NCBI RefSeq assembly: GCF_001956045.1
Contig: NZ_MRTH01000011.1
Location: forward strand, 186,001 to 250,000
Direction of reading: 5' to 3'
DNA from: Paenibacillus sp. FSL H7-0331
Lineage (GTDB): Bacteria; Bacillota; Bacilli; Paenibacillales; NBRC-103111
DNA length: 64,000 bases
Position 1 is the first letter of the stretch, and each line of letters begins with the position of its first letter. A program made the position numbers and the translations under genes. Positions 8,535-16,883 of the stretch are shown here, piece by piece. The notes beneath the pieces are model-generated. The model was not told the DNA's origin and did not search any database. It worked only from the letters and a program-made list of their open reading frames with translations.

Positions 8535-9109
8535 ACCTGGCCAATCGGATCACTTTGGCGAGGATCTTTTTAGTACCTATCATTATGTTTTTTTTGCTTG
8601 TTAATTTAAAATTTCCTCAAATTGAAATGGATCAGTTCAGCATCACCTATAACCAAATTATTGCTGCGCTTATTTTTATCATTGCGGCTTGGACAGATGG
8701 TCTGGACGGATATATTGCCAGGAAGCGTAAGCTGGTAACGAATCTGGGGAAATTGCTTGACCCCTTGGCTGATAAGCTTCTTGTATCTGCTGTGCTCGTA
8801 TCTTTGGTTGAGATGGATAAGGTCGGCGCATGGATCGTGATTGTGATTATTAGCCGGGAATTTGCTGTTACAGGATTACGACAGATCGCCCTGCTTGAGG
8901 GTCATGTCATTGCGGCTAGTAAATGGGGTAAATGGAAAACAGCAGCCCAAATTACTGCAATTATTGCCCTGCTGATCAATAATTTTCCATTTGCTTTTAT
9001 TAATCTGCGCTTTGATTTATTTGCAAGTTGGGTTGCGGCTATCATAACCTTGTATTCCGGTTTGGATTATTTTATTAAAAATAAACATGTCATTAACTTT
9101 AACGAATAA
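8531..9109 (+). CDS. pgsA: CDP-diacylglycerol--glycerol-3-phosphate 3-phosphatidyltransferase
   Basis: 192-residue integral membrane enzyme that makes phosphatidylglycerophosphate, the committed step to phosphatidylglycerol. It has the CDP-alcohol phosphotransferase signature DGxxAR...GxxxD...D in residues 57-82 (DGYIARKRK, then NLGKLLDPLADK), N-terminal NLANRITLARI, and about five hydrophobic segments. The ATG overlaps the last four bases of rimO. A terminator begins one base after its stop, so rimO-pgsA is a two-gene operon. Confidence 0.93.
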   Translation: MNLANRITLARIFLVPIIMFFLLVNLKFPQIEMDQFSITYNQIIAALIFIIAAWTDGLDGYIARKRKLVTNLGKLLDPLADKLLVSAVLVSLVEMDKVGAWIVIVIISREFAVTGLRQIALLEGHVIAASKWGKWKTAAQITAIIALLINNFPFAFINLRFDLFASWVAAIITLYSGLDYFIKNKHVINFNE

Positions 9110-9110
9110 A

Positions 9111-9136
9111 CAGTAGGAGCTTCCTATTGTTTTTTT
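9111..9136 (+). terminator. Terminator of the rimO-pgsA operon
   Basis: Stem CAGTAGGA with TCCTATTG (one G-T pair), GCT loop, followed by seven T residues at 9130-9136. It directly follows the pgsA stop. Confidence 0.85.
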
Positions 9137-9159
9137 GTTCCATTCGGGAGGTAATTTGG

Positions 9160-10407
9160 ATGAGAGCTGAGATTATAGCTGTTGGTACAGAGCTTTTACT
9201 AGGACAGATTGTGAACACCAATGCTCAGTATTTGGCCCAAGGGTTCGCAGATTTGGGTGTGAGTGTATACTACCAGACCGTTGTCGGTGATAATGAAAGC
9301 CGCTTGGCGGACGCCCTGCAAATTGCCAAAAGCCGTGCCGATTTAATCATTTGTACTGGCGGACTTGGGCCGACTCAGGATGACCTGACCAAGGATGCGC
9401 TTGCCGCTTTTCTGGGACAAAAGATAGTCACCCATCAGCCCTCAATGGATCATATCGAACAAGTGTTTGGGTCGAGGGGCATTCATATGGTCGAAAGCAA
9501 TCGTAGGCAGGCGCTAATGCTGGAGCACAGTGATCCTTTAACGAATGATGCAGGAATGGCCGTAGGTATCGCTTTGACTCAGGATGGCACGCACTACATA
9601 CTATTACCCGGTCCCCCTAAAGAAATGAAACCCATGTTCGATCATTATGCAGCGCCATGGATTGCGTCGAAGATGAGCGGGGTTCATCCTTTGTTCTCGA
9701 GGATGTTGAAATTTGCGGGAATTGGTGAATCTACGCTTGAACATGAACTTTTAGACCTTATTCATGCGCAAACAGATCCGACCATAGCCCCTTATGCCAA
9801 GGAGTCGGAGGTTACGATACGCATTACCACTCGCGCCTCTTCACAAGCGGAAGCGGATGTAAAGCTGGAGCCGCTGGAGCAGGAAATCAGAAGCAGGCTT
9901 GGAGACTACATATACGCCTCTGTAGACGTTCCTATTGAGCAAGAGATCATACATATCATGAAGGAGCGCAAATTGCTCCTGGCAGCTGCTGAGAGCTGTA
10001 CAGGAGGGCTCCTCGGCCATATGCTGACCGCAGTCCCCGGAAGTTCTGCCGTATTCCGTGGAGGTATCGTTTGTTATTCAAATATGTTGAAGAATAAGCT
10101 GCTGGATGTGCCGATGAGCATTCTGGAAGGAGCAGGAGCTCCAGGTGCAGTCAGCGCGGAAACAGCCGGTATTCTGGCAGAACAGATGCGACTTAAGGCA
10201 GATACCGATTATGCAGTTGCTATCACTGGGGTGGCCGGACCGGATGAATCCGAAGGAAAGCCGGTAGGTCTTGTGTATCTGGCTATTGCCTGCAAAGAAG
10301 GGCTGCCGGTTGTGGAGCGGCTGCAGTTGTCCGGTAATCGGGACAATATCAAGCTTCGTGCTGCAAAGGCGGCATTATACCAATTGTGGAAGCGTTTGGT
10401 GGTTTGA
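9160..10407 (+). CDS. cinA: Competence/damage-inducible protein CinA
   Basis: 415 residues from ATG 9160 (GGGAGG at 9146-9151); an upstream in-frame start would lie in the T-run of the preceding terminator. The N-terminal half is a MoaB/MogA-type domain (AEIIAVGTELLLGQI, CTGGLGPTQDD) linked to ADP-ribose pyrophosphatase or NMN-related activity in the COG1058 family. The C-terminal CinA domain (about 260-415) has AAESCTGGLLG and AITGVAGP, typical of NMN amidohydrolase. CinA often precedes recA in Firmicutes and is induced in competence, as here. Confidence 0.93.
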   Translation: MRAEIIAVGTELLLGQIVNTNAQYLAQGFADLGVSVYYQTVVGDNESRLADALQIAKSRADLIICTGGLGPTQDDLTKDALAAFLGQKIVTHQPSMDHIEQVFGSRGIHMVESNRRQALMLEHSDPLTNDAGMAVGIALTQDGTHYILLPGPPKEMKPMFDHYAAPWIASKMSGVHPLFSRMLKFAGIGESTLEHELLDLIHAQTDPTIAPYAKESEVTIRITTRASSQAEADVKLEPLEQEIRSRLGDYIYASVDVPIEQEIIHIMKERKLLLAAAESCTGGLLGHMLTAVPGSSAVFRGGIVCYSNMLKNKLLDVPMSILEGAGAPGAVSAETAGILAEQMRLKADTDYAVAITGVAGPDESEGKPVGLVYLAIACKEGLPVVERLQLSGNRDNIKLRAAKAALYQLWKRLVV

Positions 10408-10477
10408 TAGAGCTGGGATTGATATAATTAGAACTTGAAAGCGCTCAGCCAATGTAATATAATAGAGGAAGCGGAAG

Positions 10478-10516
10478 AACCGTAACAATGGATCACATTT
10501 TGTTACGGTTTTTCTT
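10478..10516 (+). terminator. Terminator between cinA and recA
   Basis: Perfect ten-pair stem AACCGTAACA with TGTTACGGTT, 13-base loop, followed by TTTCTTT. It separates cinA from the recA promoter. Confidence 0.85.
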
Positions 10517-10527
10517 TGGACCATAAA

Positions 10528-10543
10528 CAGAATGTATGTTCGT
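10528..10543 (+). promoter_or_regulatory. LexA (DinR) SOS box upstream of recA
   Basis: GAAT-GTAT-GTTC at 10530-10541 matches the Firmicute SOS operator core GAAC-N4-GTTC with one mismatch. It lies ten bases upstream of the -35 of the recA promoter, the expected place for LexA repression. Confidence 0.6.
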
Positions 10544-10551
10544 AAAAATGC

Positions 10552-10580
10552 TTGGCAACACCAACAAAATAGGTTATTAT
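10552..10580 (+). promoter_or_regulatory. Sigma-A promoter of recA
   Basis: TTGGCA at 10552-10557, 17 bp spacer, TATTAT at 10575-10580. Transcription would start near 10587, about 29 bases before the recA start codon. Confidence 0.7.
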
Positions 10581-10615
10581 TATACTTATCCAATACGGAA
10601 AAGGAAGTGAGTGTT

Positions 10616-11665
10616 TTGTCAGATCGGCGCGCAGCACTAGACAATGCCCTTCGTCAAATTGAAAAGCAATTTGGTAAAGGATCGGTTATGAAACTGGGTG
10701 AATCCGCCCATATGAAGATTGATGTTATTCCCAGCGGATCTTTGGCCCTTGATATTGCCCTCGGCATAGGAGGATTCCCACGTGGTAGAATTATAGAGGT
10801 TTTTGGCCCTGAATCATCGGGTAAAACAACAGTTGCGCTTCATGCTATTGCTGAGGTACAGCGAGTAGGCGGAACAGCGGCTTTTATCGATGCTGAGCAT
10901 GCACTAGATCCTTCCTATGCAAGTAAGCTTGGAATTAATATAGACGAACTGCTGCTCTCCCAACCGGACACGGGTGAGCAGGCGTTGGAAATTGCCGAAG
11001 CATTGGTACGCAGTGGAGCTGTAGATATTATCGTTATTGACTCGGTTGCGGCGCTGGTTCCTAAAGCGGAAATTGAAGGTGACATGGGAGATTCCCACGT
11101 GGGTCTGCAAGCACGTTTGATGTCACAGGCATTGCGTAAGTTATCCGGTGCTATCAACAAATCGAACACGATTGCAATTTTCATCAATCAGCTTCGTGAG
11201 AAGATCGGTGTTATGTTCGGTAATCCGGAGACAACCCCGGGCGGAAGAGCATTGAAGTTCTATTCCTCCGTACGTTTGGATGTACGTCGTGTAGAGAGCA
11301 TCAAGCAAGGCAATGATATGGTTGGTAACCGTACAAGAATTAAAGTAGTTAAGAATAAAGTAGCGCCTCCGTTCAAGCAGGCAGATATTGATATTATGTA
11401 TGGCGAAGGTATTTCCAAAGAAGGAAGCATTATCGATATCGGTGCTGAAATGGATATTATTCAAAAAAGTGGCGCCTGGTATTCCTTCAACGGTGACCGA
11501 TTGGGTCAAGGCCGTGAGAACTCCAAGCAATTCTTAAAGGATAATCCGCAAGTTGCTGATATTCTTGAAAATAAAATTCGCGAAAATGCCAACTTGTCAG
11601 CGACCGTCGATGCCGACTTGCTGAATAACGAGGAAGATGATGAAGATTTGGAAGAAGTTGAATAA
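10616..11665 (+). CDS. recA: Recombinase RecA
   Basis: 349 residues beginning [18 protein letters not shown], read from TTG 10616; GTG 10607 is an in-frame alternative adding three residues. It has Walker [10 protein letters not shown] (about 66-74), Walker B in [13 protein letters not shown], the L1/L2 DNA-binding loops ([35 protein letters not shown]) and an acidic C-terminal tail ([13 protein letters not shown]). RecA promotes homologous strand exchange and LexA autocleavage. The upstream SOS box suggests damage induction. A GC-rich hairpin after the stop separates it partly from recX. Confidence 0.97.
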   Translation: MSDRRAALDNALRQIEKQFGKGSVMKLGESAHMKIDVIPSGSLALDIALGIGGFPRGRIIEVFGPESSGKTTVALHAIAEVQRVGGTAAFIDAEHALDPSYASKLGINIDELLLSQPDTGEQALEIAEALVRSGAVDIIVIDSVAALVPKAEIEGDMGDSHVGLQARLMSQALRKLSGAINKSNTIAIFINQLREKIGVMFGNPETTPGGRALKFYSSVRLDVRRVESIKQGNDMVGNRTRIKVVKNKVAPPFKQADIDIMYGEGISKEGSIIDIGAEMDIIQKSGAWYSFNGDRLGQGRENSKQFLKDNPQVADILENKIRENANLSATVDADLLNNEEDDEDLEEVE

Positions 11666-11672
11666 AGCAGAT

Positions 11673-11699
11673 GAAGGGCACCTTACTCAGGTGCCCTTC
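11673..11699 (+). terminator. Hairpin between recA and recX
   Basis: Eleven-pair stem GAAGGGCACCT with AGGTGCCCTTC and a five-base loop. No T-run follows (CGTTGCATT), so it may only attenuate transcription into recX, keeping RecX below RecA levels. Confidence 0.55.
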
Positions 11700-11722
11700 C
11701 GTTGCATTCGGAGTGATAGATC

Positions 11723-12445
11723 ATGGATGAAGAAGTAAATGAATTGAATGAGCTGCCTTTAAAAGAAGGCGTAATAACCAAAATAGAGCGACAAAAAAGA
11801 GCCAAGGATCGTTACAATTTATATATCGAAGAGCAGTATGTATTTTCTATACATGAGGATGTGCTGATCAAATACAGTTTGGCCAAGGGTACTGCAATTG
11901 ATGAAAAAGAGCTGAAAGCGATTGTAGATGCTCAAGACAAACAGCAGGCTTATTTGGATGCCATTCGTTTATTATCGTTCAGGCTGCGTTCCGAGCATGA
12001 ACTAAAGGCACGTTTGCGTCAAAAGAACTATGAGCTTCCCACAATTGAAGACACGCTGGACCGTCTTAGACGGGAGCAGTATATAGATGATTCCTTGTTT
12101 GCTGAGCAGTTGACACAGCAGCGCATTCATTCAGCGAAGAAGGGACGTAATTGGATTAAGCAGGAGCTTCAGCAGAAGGGGCTCAAATCTGAACATATTA
12201 CAAGTGCGATTGGTCAAATTGATGAACAAATGGAGTATAGTAATGCTTATAATCTGATATATAAAAAATATGGTTCCAGTTTAAAGCCGGACTCAGATGT
12301 GCAAAATATTAAAAGAAAAGCCTATGCCTTATTGCAAAGAAGAGGCTACAATTCAAGCGTGACCAATCGTGCTGTACGCGAATTAACGGATGCCGTCAGT
12401 CGTGGAATGGACAATGAGGACTGGAAGATTGAATTTGAAGAATGA
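11723..12445 (+). CDS. recX: Regulatory protein RecX
   Basis: 240 residues, somewhat longer than enterobacterial RecX as is usual in Firmicutes. The family pattern is visible: LSFRLRSEHELKARLRQKNY, a second three-helix unit DRLRREQYIDDSLFAEQLTQQR, and a C-terminal unit with KRKAYALLQRRGYN. RecX binds the RecA filament and inhibits its assembly or promotes its disassembly. The start ATG at 11723 has only a moderate RBS (GGAGTGATAG). Its place directly after recA supports the call. Confidence 0.9.
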   Translation: MDEEVNELNELPLKEGVITKIERQKRAKDRYNLYIEEQYVFSIHEDVLIKYSLAKGTAIDEKELKAIVDAQDKQQAYLDAIRLLSFRLRSEHELKARLRQKNYELPTIEDTLDRLRREQYIDDSLFAEQLTQQRIHSAKKGRNWIKQELQQKGLKSEHITSAIGQIDEQMEYSNAYNLIYKKYGSSLKPDSDVQNIKRKAYALLQRRGYNSSVTNRAVRELTDAVSRGMDNEDWKIEFEE

Positions 12446-12580
12446 AATTCATTTGTGATACGAATAGTTAATAATGTAAACTAATCAGGCAGGAAACCTG
12501 GTTTGAGTACGGATTAGCTTTAAAATTTGGCAGGAAATTAATAATTTCTACAAAGTAAAGCATTTCTCATGTCATACACC

Positions 12581-12610
12581 TTGACAAGCTTCTTCGACAA
12601 AAGATAAAAT
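12581..12610 (+). promoter_or_regulatory. Sigma-A promoter of rny
   Basis: TTGACA at 12581-12586 and TAAAAT at 12605-12610, 18 bp apart, in the 329-base gap between recX and rny. This leaves a leader of about 155 bases. Nothing coding is seen in the rest of the gap. Confidence 0.65.
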
Positions 12611-12633
12611 GAGCATGTATAATTTTGTACAAT

Positions 12634-12694
12634 CAACCTCTCTGTTATGCCTAAACAGGAAGGTTGGCAAAGTAAAATCGCCAATTTTTACTTT
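12634..12694 (+). promoter_or_regulatory. Two tandem hairpins in the rny leader
   Basis: The first hairpin (12634-12666) pairs CAACCTCTCTGTT with AACAGGAAGGTTG apart from two central mismatches. The second (12669-12694) pairs AAAGTAAAA with TTTTACTTT around an eight-base loop. Their role is unknown; a structured 5' leader on an RNase gene could serve RNA-level autoregulation, which is inference. Confidence 0.4.
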
Positions 12695-12774
12695 TCTTAC
12701 TGCTTGTTAAACGGATTAAAAACCATACGACCCCCAAGCTTACCCCTTGGAGAAACAACGAGGAGGTGAACTGG

Positions 12775-14322
12775 ATGAACATACATCCAGCCATCTGGAT
12801 CTTAATCATTCTCGTTGTTGGTGCTATTTGCTTAGGGATTGGTTATTTTATCCGCAAGTCCATTGCAGAAGCGAAAATTTCAAGTGCTGAGCAAGCCGCT
12901 GAGCTAATCAAGGATGGCGCTAAAAAAGAGGCGGAGGCACTAAGGAAAGAAGCGGTTGTGGAGGCCAAGGATGAGATTCACAAGCTCCGAACCGAAGCTG
13001 AAAAAGACATTCGTGATCGTCGAAATGAATCACAACGACAAGAGAGACGATTGTTGCAAAAAGAGGAATCGCTGGATAAAAAATTAGAATCTCTTGAGAA
13101 AAAAGAAGAGCAAGTCGCCAACAAAGAGAAGCGGATTGAAGAAACCCAATCACACATTGACGAGATTTATAAGAACCAGGTTACCGAGTTGGAACGTATT
13201 TCCGCATTGACCACGGAAGATGCCAAACAAATTATTTTGACCAATGTGGAACAGGAAGTACGACATGAAACAGCTCAATTGATTAAAGAGATCGAACAGC
13301 AAGCCAAAGAAGAAGGCGACAAGAAAGCCCGTGAAATCATCACGTTAGCCATCCAGAGATGTGCTGCTGATCACGTAGCGGAAACAACGGTATCGGTGGT
13401 AACGTTGCCGAATGAGGAAATGAAAGGACGAATTATCGGACGTGAGGGTAGAAATATCCGCGCGCTTGAAACACTTACAGGGATTGATCTTATTATCGAT
13501 GATACCCCTGAAGCTGTTATTTTGTCCGGTTTTGATCCGATTCGTCGTGAAATTGCCCGCACTGCCCTTGAAAAACTGGTTGCAGATGGACGTATCCATC
13601 CTGCCCGTATTGAAGAAATGGTTGAGAAGTCCCGCAAGGAAGTGGACGAACGGATTCGTGAATACGGAGAACAGGCAACCTTTGAAACCGGCGTTCATGG
13701 ATTGCATCCAGACCTGATCAAGATATTGGGTAGATTGAGATTTAGAACCAGCTATGGACAAAATGTATTGAAGCATTCCATGGAAGTTGCCTATTTAACT
13801 GGATTGATGGCTGGAGAACTCGGGGTAGACGTGACATTGGCGAAACGTGCCGGTCTCCTGCATGATATCGGTAAAGCCTTGGATCATGAAGTTGAAGGAT
13901 CTCACGTTGAAATTGGCGTAGAGATCGGTAAGAAATATAAAGAGCATCCAGTCGTAATCAACAGTATTGCTTCCCATCATGGTGACTGTGAAGCCACTTC
14001 GGTCATAGCGATGCTGGTAGGTGCAGCAGACGCTTTATCCGCTGCTCGTCCGGGAGCGCGCCGTGAAACATTGGAAACGTACATTAGACGTCTTGAAAAG
14101 CTGGAAGAAATTTCAGAGTCCTTCGAAGGTGTTGAAAAGTCGTACGCAATCCAGGCAGGGCGTGAGGTACGTGTCATGGTTCAGCCTGAAAAGGTGGATG
14201 ATACGGAAGCTTTCCGTTTGGCTCGTGATATTACGAAGAAAATTGAGAGTGAACTGGATTATCCGGGACACATCAAGGTTACAGTTATTCGCGAAACGCG
14301 TGCCGTTGAATATGCTAAATAA
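12775..14322 (+). CDS. rny: Ribonuclease Y
   Basis: 515 residues from ATG 12775, eight bases after AGGAGG; the in-frame GTG at 12766 overlaps that RBS. Domains in order: N-terminal transmembrane helix ([20 protein letters not shown]), a long coiled coil to about 200, a KH RNA-binding domain ([15 protein letters not shown], about 218-232), and an HD phosphohydrolase domain with [10 protein letters not shown] and [12 protein letters not shown]. RNase Y is the membrane-anchored endonuclease that initiates mRNA decay and docks with the RicA-containing Y-complex, whose RicA gene is at 21757. It ends with its own terminator. Confidence 0.96.
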   Translation: MNIHPAIWILIILVVGAICLGIGYFIRKSIAEAKISSAEQAAELIKDGAKKEAEALRKEAVVEAKDEIHKLRTEAEKDIRDRRNESQRQERRLLQKEESLDKKLESLEKKEEQVANKEKRIEETQSHIDEIYKNQVTELERISALTTEDAKQIILTNVEQEVRHETAQLIKEIEQQAKEEGDKKAREIITLAIQRCAADHVAETTVSVVTLPNEEMKGRIIGREGRNIRALETLTGIDLIIDDTPEAVILSGFDPIRREIARTALEKLVADGRIHPARIEEMVEKSRKEVDERIREYGEQATFETGVHGLHPDLIKILGRLRFRTSYGQNVLKHSMEVAYLTGLMAGELGVDVTLAKRAGLLHDIGKALDHEVEGSHVEIGVEIGKKYKEHPVVINSIASHHGDCEATSVIAMLVGAADALSAARPGARRETLETYIRRLEKLEEISESFEGVEKSYAIQAGREVRVMVQPEKVDDTEAFRLARDITKKIESELDYPGHIKVTVIRETRAVEYAK

Positions 14323-14343
14323 AGAATTTCATACTTGATCAGA

Positions 14344-14374
14344 GAAAAGTGGCTGAATAAGCCACTTTTCTTTT
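14344..14374 (+). terminator. Terminator after rny
   Basis: Eleven-pair stem GAAAAGTGGCT with AGCCACTTTTC, five-base loop, then TTTT. Confidence 0.85.
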
Positions 14375-14424
14375 GACTTGCAGAGCATTTACAAGTGCTG
14401 GCGAAGAAGAGGAGCTTGTATCAC

Positions 14425-15219
14425 ATGAGAATATTATTTATCGGGGATATTGTTGGATCTGTTGGGCGTAAGGCTTTAAAGGCTTGCTTGCCAGGACTCA
14501 AAACGAAGCTGAATCCAACCTTTATTATTGCCAATGGTGAAAATGCCGCTGCGGGCAGAGGCATCACTTTACCGATTACGAAGGAGTTATTCGAAATGGG
14601 AGTCCATGGTATTACGATGGGCAACCACACCTGGGATCAAAAAGAAATTTTTGATTTTATCGATAATGAGGAACGTATGGTCAGACCGGCGAATTTTCCC
14701 AAGGGAACACCGGGCAGAGGTTATACAACAATTAAAGTGAAAGGTCATGAACTGGTCATCGTTAATTTGCAGGGCCGTACGTTTCTGCCGCCTTTGGACT
14801 GTCCTTTTGAAAAAGCAGATGAAATCATAGATGCCGTGAAGAAACGGAATAAACATATTCTCGTCGATTTCCATGCTGAAGCGACTTCGGAGAAGCTGGC
14901 GATGGGCTGGCATTTGGATGGTAAGGTCTCGGCGGTTGTAGGGACACATACCCACGTACAAACCCATGACGAGCGACTGCTCCCTTTGGGAACAGCCTAT
15001 GTGACGGATGTTGGCATGACGGGCCCGCGTGATGGGATACTGGGAATGGAAAAGGTAGCGGTTATGCAAAAGTTCAAAACACAGTTGCCTGTAAGATTTG
15101 TCGTGGATGAAGGTAAATGGCATTTTCATGCGGTTTGTATCGATCTGGATCCGACGACGGGACTGGCCAAGAAAATTCAGCTGATCCGCAAGGACGAGGA
15201 TCAAATTCTATTCGAATAA
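14425..15219 (+). CDS. ymdB: YmdB metallophosphodiesterase
   Basis: 264 residues from ATG 14425, the usual family length; an upstream in-frame start lacks an RBS. Metal-binding motifs of the calcineurin-like YmdB family are in place: GDIVGSVGR (D8), NGENAAAGRG (N/E near 37-39), TMGNHTWD (about 65-72), VDFHAEATSEK and GTHTHVQTHD. YmdB hydrolyses 2',3'-cyclic nucleotides and cyclic AMP and influences biofilm/motility decisions and early colony gene expression in B. subtilis. It follows rny as in bacilli and may help process RNA-decay products. Confidence 0.93.
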   Translation: MRILFIGDIVGSVGRKALKACLPGLKTKLNPTFIIANGENAAAGRGITLPITKELFEMGVHGITMGNHTWDQKEIFDFIDNEERMVRPANFPKGTPGRGYTTIKVKGHELVIVNLQGRTFLPPLDCPFEKADEIIDAVKKRNKHILVDFHAEATSEKLAMGWHLDGKVSAVVGTHTHVQTHDERLLPLGTAYVTDVGMTGPRDGILGMEKVAVMQKFKTQLPVRFVVDEGKWHFHAVCIDLDPTTGLAKKIQLIRKDEDQILFE

Positions 15220-15282
15220 TCAATGGGATAATGCTTGAAATGGACGCTGCATGGCGTGAAGCGGAGATCATCTTTGGGAAGA

Positions 15283-15308
15283 TGGAATTAACGTGAAATG
15301 GGCCGAAT
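15283..15308 (+). promoter_or_regulatory. Candidate sigma-H promoter for spoVS
   Basis: TGGAATT at 15283-15289 and CCGAAT ending at 15308, with 15 bases between the -35 element and GAAT. This is the spacing of known sigma-H promoters such as spoVG. spoVS is sigma-H dependent in B. subtilis. The -35 has one mismatch to AGGAATT. Confidence 0.45.
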
Positions 15309-15352
15309 AGGATAAATGGAAGCCATTCATCATTCTCGAGGAGGTACTTTTC

Positions 15353-15613
15353 ATGGATGTATTAAAAGTTTCAGCAAAATCCAATCCAAATTCCGTAGCA
15401 GGCGCATTAGCGGGGGTGCTGCGTGAGCGCGGCGCGGCCGAACTGCAAGCCATAGGTGCCGGTGCTTTAAATCAAGCAGTCAAGGCCGTGGCGATTGCTC
15501 GAGGGTTCGTCGCTCCCAGCGGAGTTGACCTGATTTGCATTCCGGCCTTTACCGATATTGTAATTGATGGAGAGGACCGTACGGCCATCAAATTGATTGT
15601 CGAGCCCAGATAG
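15353..15613 (+). CDS. spoVS: Stage V sporulation protein S
   Basis: 86 residues, full length and near-invariant: DVLKVSAKSNPNSVAGALAG, the AIGAGALNQAVKAVAIARG block and ending AIKLIVEPR. SpoVS is an Alba-like small protein needed for proper coat/cortex assembly and for the timing of sporulation. GAGGAGG precedes the ATG. It lies downstream of ymdB as in Bacillus, with a perfect terminator after it. Confidence 0.96.
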   Translation: MDVLKVSAKSNPNSVAGALAGVLRERGAAELQAIGAGALNQAVKAVAIARGFVAPSGVDLICIPAFTDIVIDGEDRTAIKLIVEPR

Positions 15614-15644
15614 CTAACTTATTCATGATAAAACGCGGAAGACG

Positions 15645-15673
15645 CCTGTTTACGCCTGTAAACAGGTTTTTTT
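15645..15673 (+). terminator. Terminator after spoVS
   Basis: Perfect nine-pair stem CCTGTTTAC with GTAAACAGG, GCCT loop, followed by seven T residues. Confidence 0.9.
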
Positions 15674-15707
15674 ATGCCCAAAATTGATGAATTCGGGGGA
15701 AAAGCAA

Positions 15708-16652
15708 ATGAAGATTATAGATGGACACTGTGATGTGCTGTGGAAGATGTATGATAATCCGCGGATCGACTTTTATGATTCAGATACAACCGAACTAGAT
15801 GTGACCTACGCTAAAATGGTGGAATCCAATATCAAAATTCAATTTTTTGCGATTTATTTGGCCGAATCGATCCGGCAGCCCGTCTTTGAGCATTATCTCA
15901 AATACATAAATATTTTTTATCAGAAGGTGTTAAAGTCAGGCTTGTTGACGGTTATTAAAAATCAAGCTGATTTGGTTCGGGTCATGAGTGGAGATGAGAG
16001 AGGGGCCATTTTGACCCTGGAGGGCGCGGATGCCATTCAGGATAACCCTTTATACACTCAAACCTTGTACCATCTCGGAGTTCGGATGATCGGAATTACG
16101 TGGAACTATGCGAATTGGGCAGCAGATGGAATTTTGGAGCCGAGAAAAGGCGGATTTTCAAAAAAAGGAAAAATATTTATTAAAGAATGCAATAATTTGG
16201 GCATCCTATTAGATGTATCCCATTTGTCGGTACGCTCGTTCTGGGATCTGGCCGAAGCTTCGACTAAACCTTTCGTAGCTTCTCACTCCAATGCCAAAGC
16301 GGTCTGTGATCACCCAAGAAATCTGGATGACGATCAACTGCTGGCTATAATCAGCCAGTCAGGGCGGATTGGTATGACCTTTGTTCCCTGGTTTGTAGGA
16401 GACAAACAAAATGCCACTATTGGAGGGCTGATGAGGCATATCGAGCATATCTGTGCGCTGGGTGGAGAAGCACATATTACTATAGGCTCCGATTTTGATG
16501 GCATTGACCAATGGATACCTGGACTTGAGCATGCAGGGCAATTCGATCAGCTGACGCAGCATTTGAGTAAATACTATAAAGACGATACGATTGAAGGTTT
16601 TCTTCACGGAAACTGGCATCGATATCTGCAGCAAAACCTTCCGACTTATTAA
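15708..16652 (+). CDS. Membrane dipeptidase (M19, renal dipeptidase-like)
   Basis: 314 residues from ATG 15708 after GGGGGA. M19 metallodipeptidase signatures: DGHCDVLWKM at residues 4-13 (HxD zinc ligands), LTLEGADAI (bridging Glu, about 104), LLDVSHLS and VASHSNAKAVCDHPRNL (His ligands), and IGSDFDGI. The family hydrolyses dipeptides, including D-amino-acid-containing ones, with a binuclear zinc centre. There is no signal peptide, so it is probably cytoplasmic despite the family name. It lies between terminated units and appears monocistronic. Confidence 0.9.
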   Translation: MKIIDGHCDVLWKMYDNPRIDFYDSDTTELDVTYAKMVESNIKIQFFAIYLAESIRQPVFEHYLKYINIFYQKVLKSGLLTVIKNQADLVRVMSGDERGAILTLEGADAIQDNPLYTQTLYHLGVRMIGITWNYANWAADGILEPRKGGFSKKGKIFIKECNNLGILLDVSHLSVRSFWDLAEASTKPFVASHSNAKAVCDHPRNLDDDQLLAIISQSGRIGMTFVPWFVGDKQNATIGGLMRHIEHICALGGEAHITIGSDFDGIDQWIPGLEHAGQFDQLTQHLSKYYKDDTIEGFLHGNWHRYLQQNLPTY

Positions 16653-16883
16653 CCGTTTACATCTTTATTAGATATAGTTGGTTGGTAAATTAATCTCAAT
16701 TTGGTATGATTCTCATCTAAAATAGCTATCTTTATATTTGATTATAATACTTGCTTTTTAACTCTTATCAGCATAGAATTTGAGTGATGACTGAAAGAAT
16801 TTTTTTATCTGTTTGTGAATTTTGTTTTAAGCAAATGAGCTTTTAGGAACAATGTTTAGTGACATTTAAAGGAGTGGGCAGCG

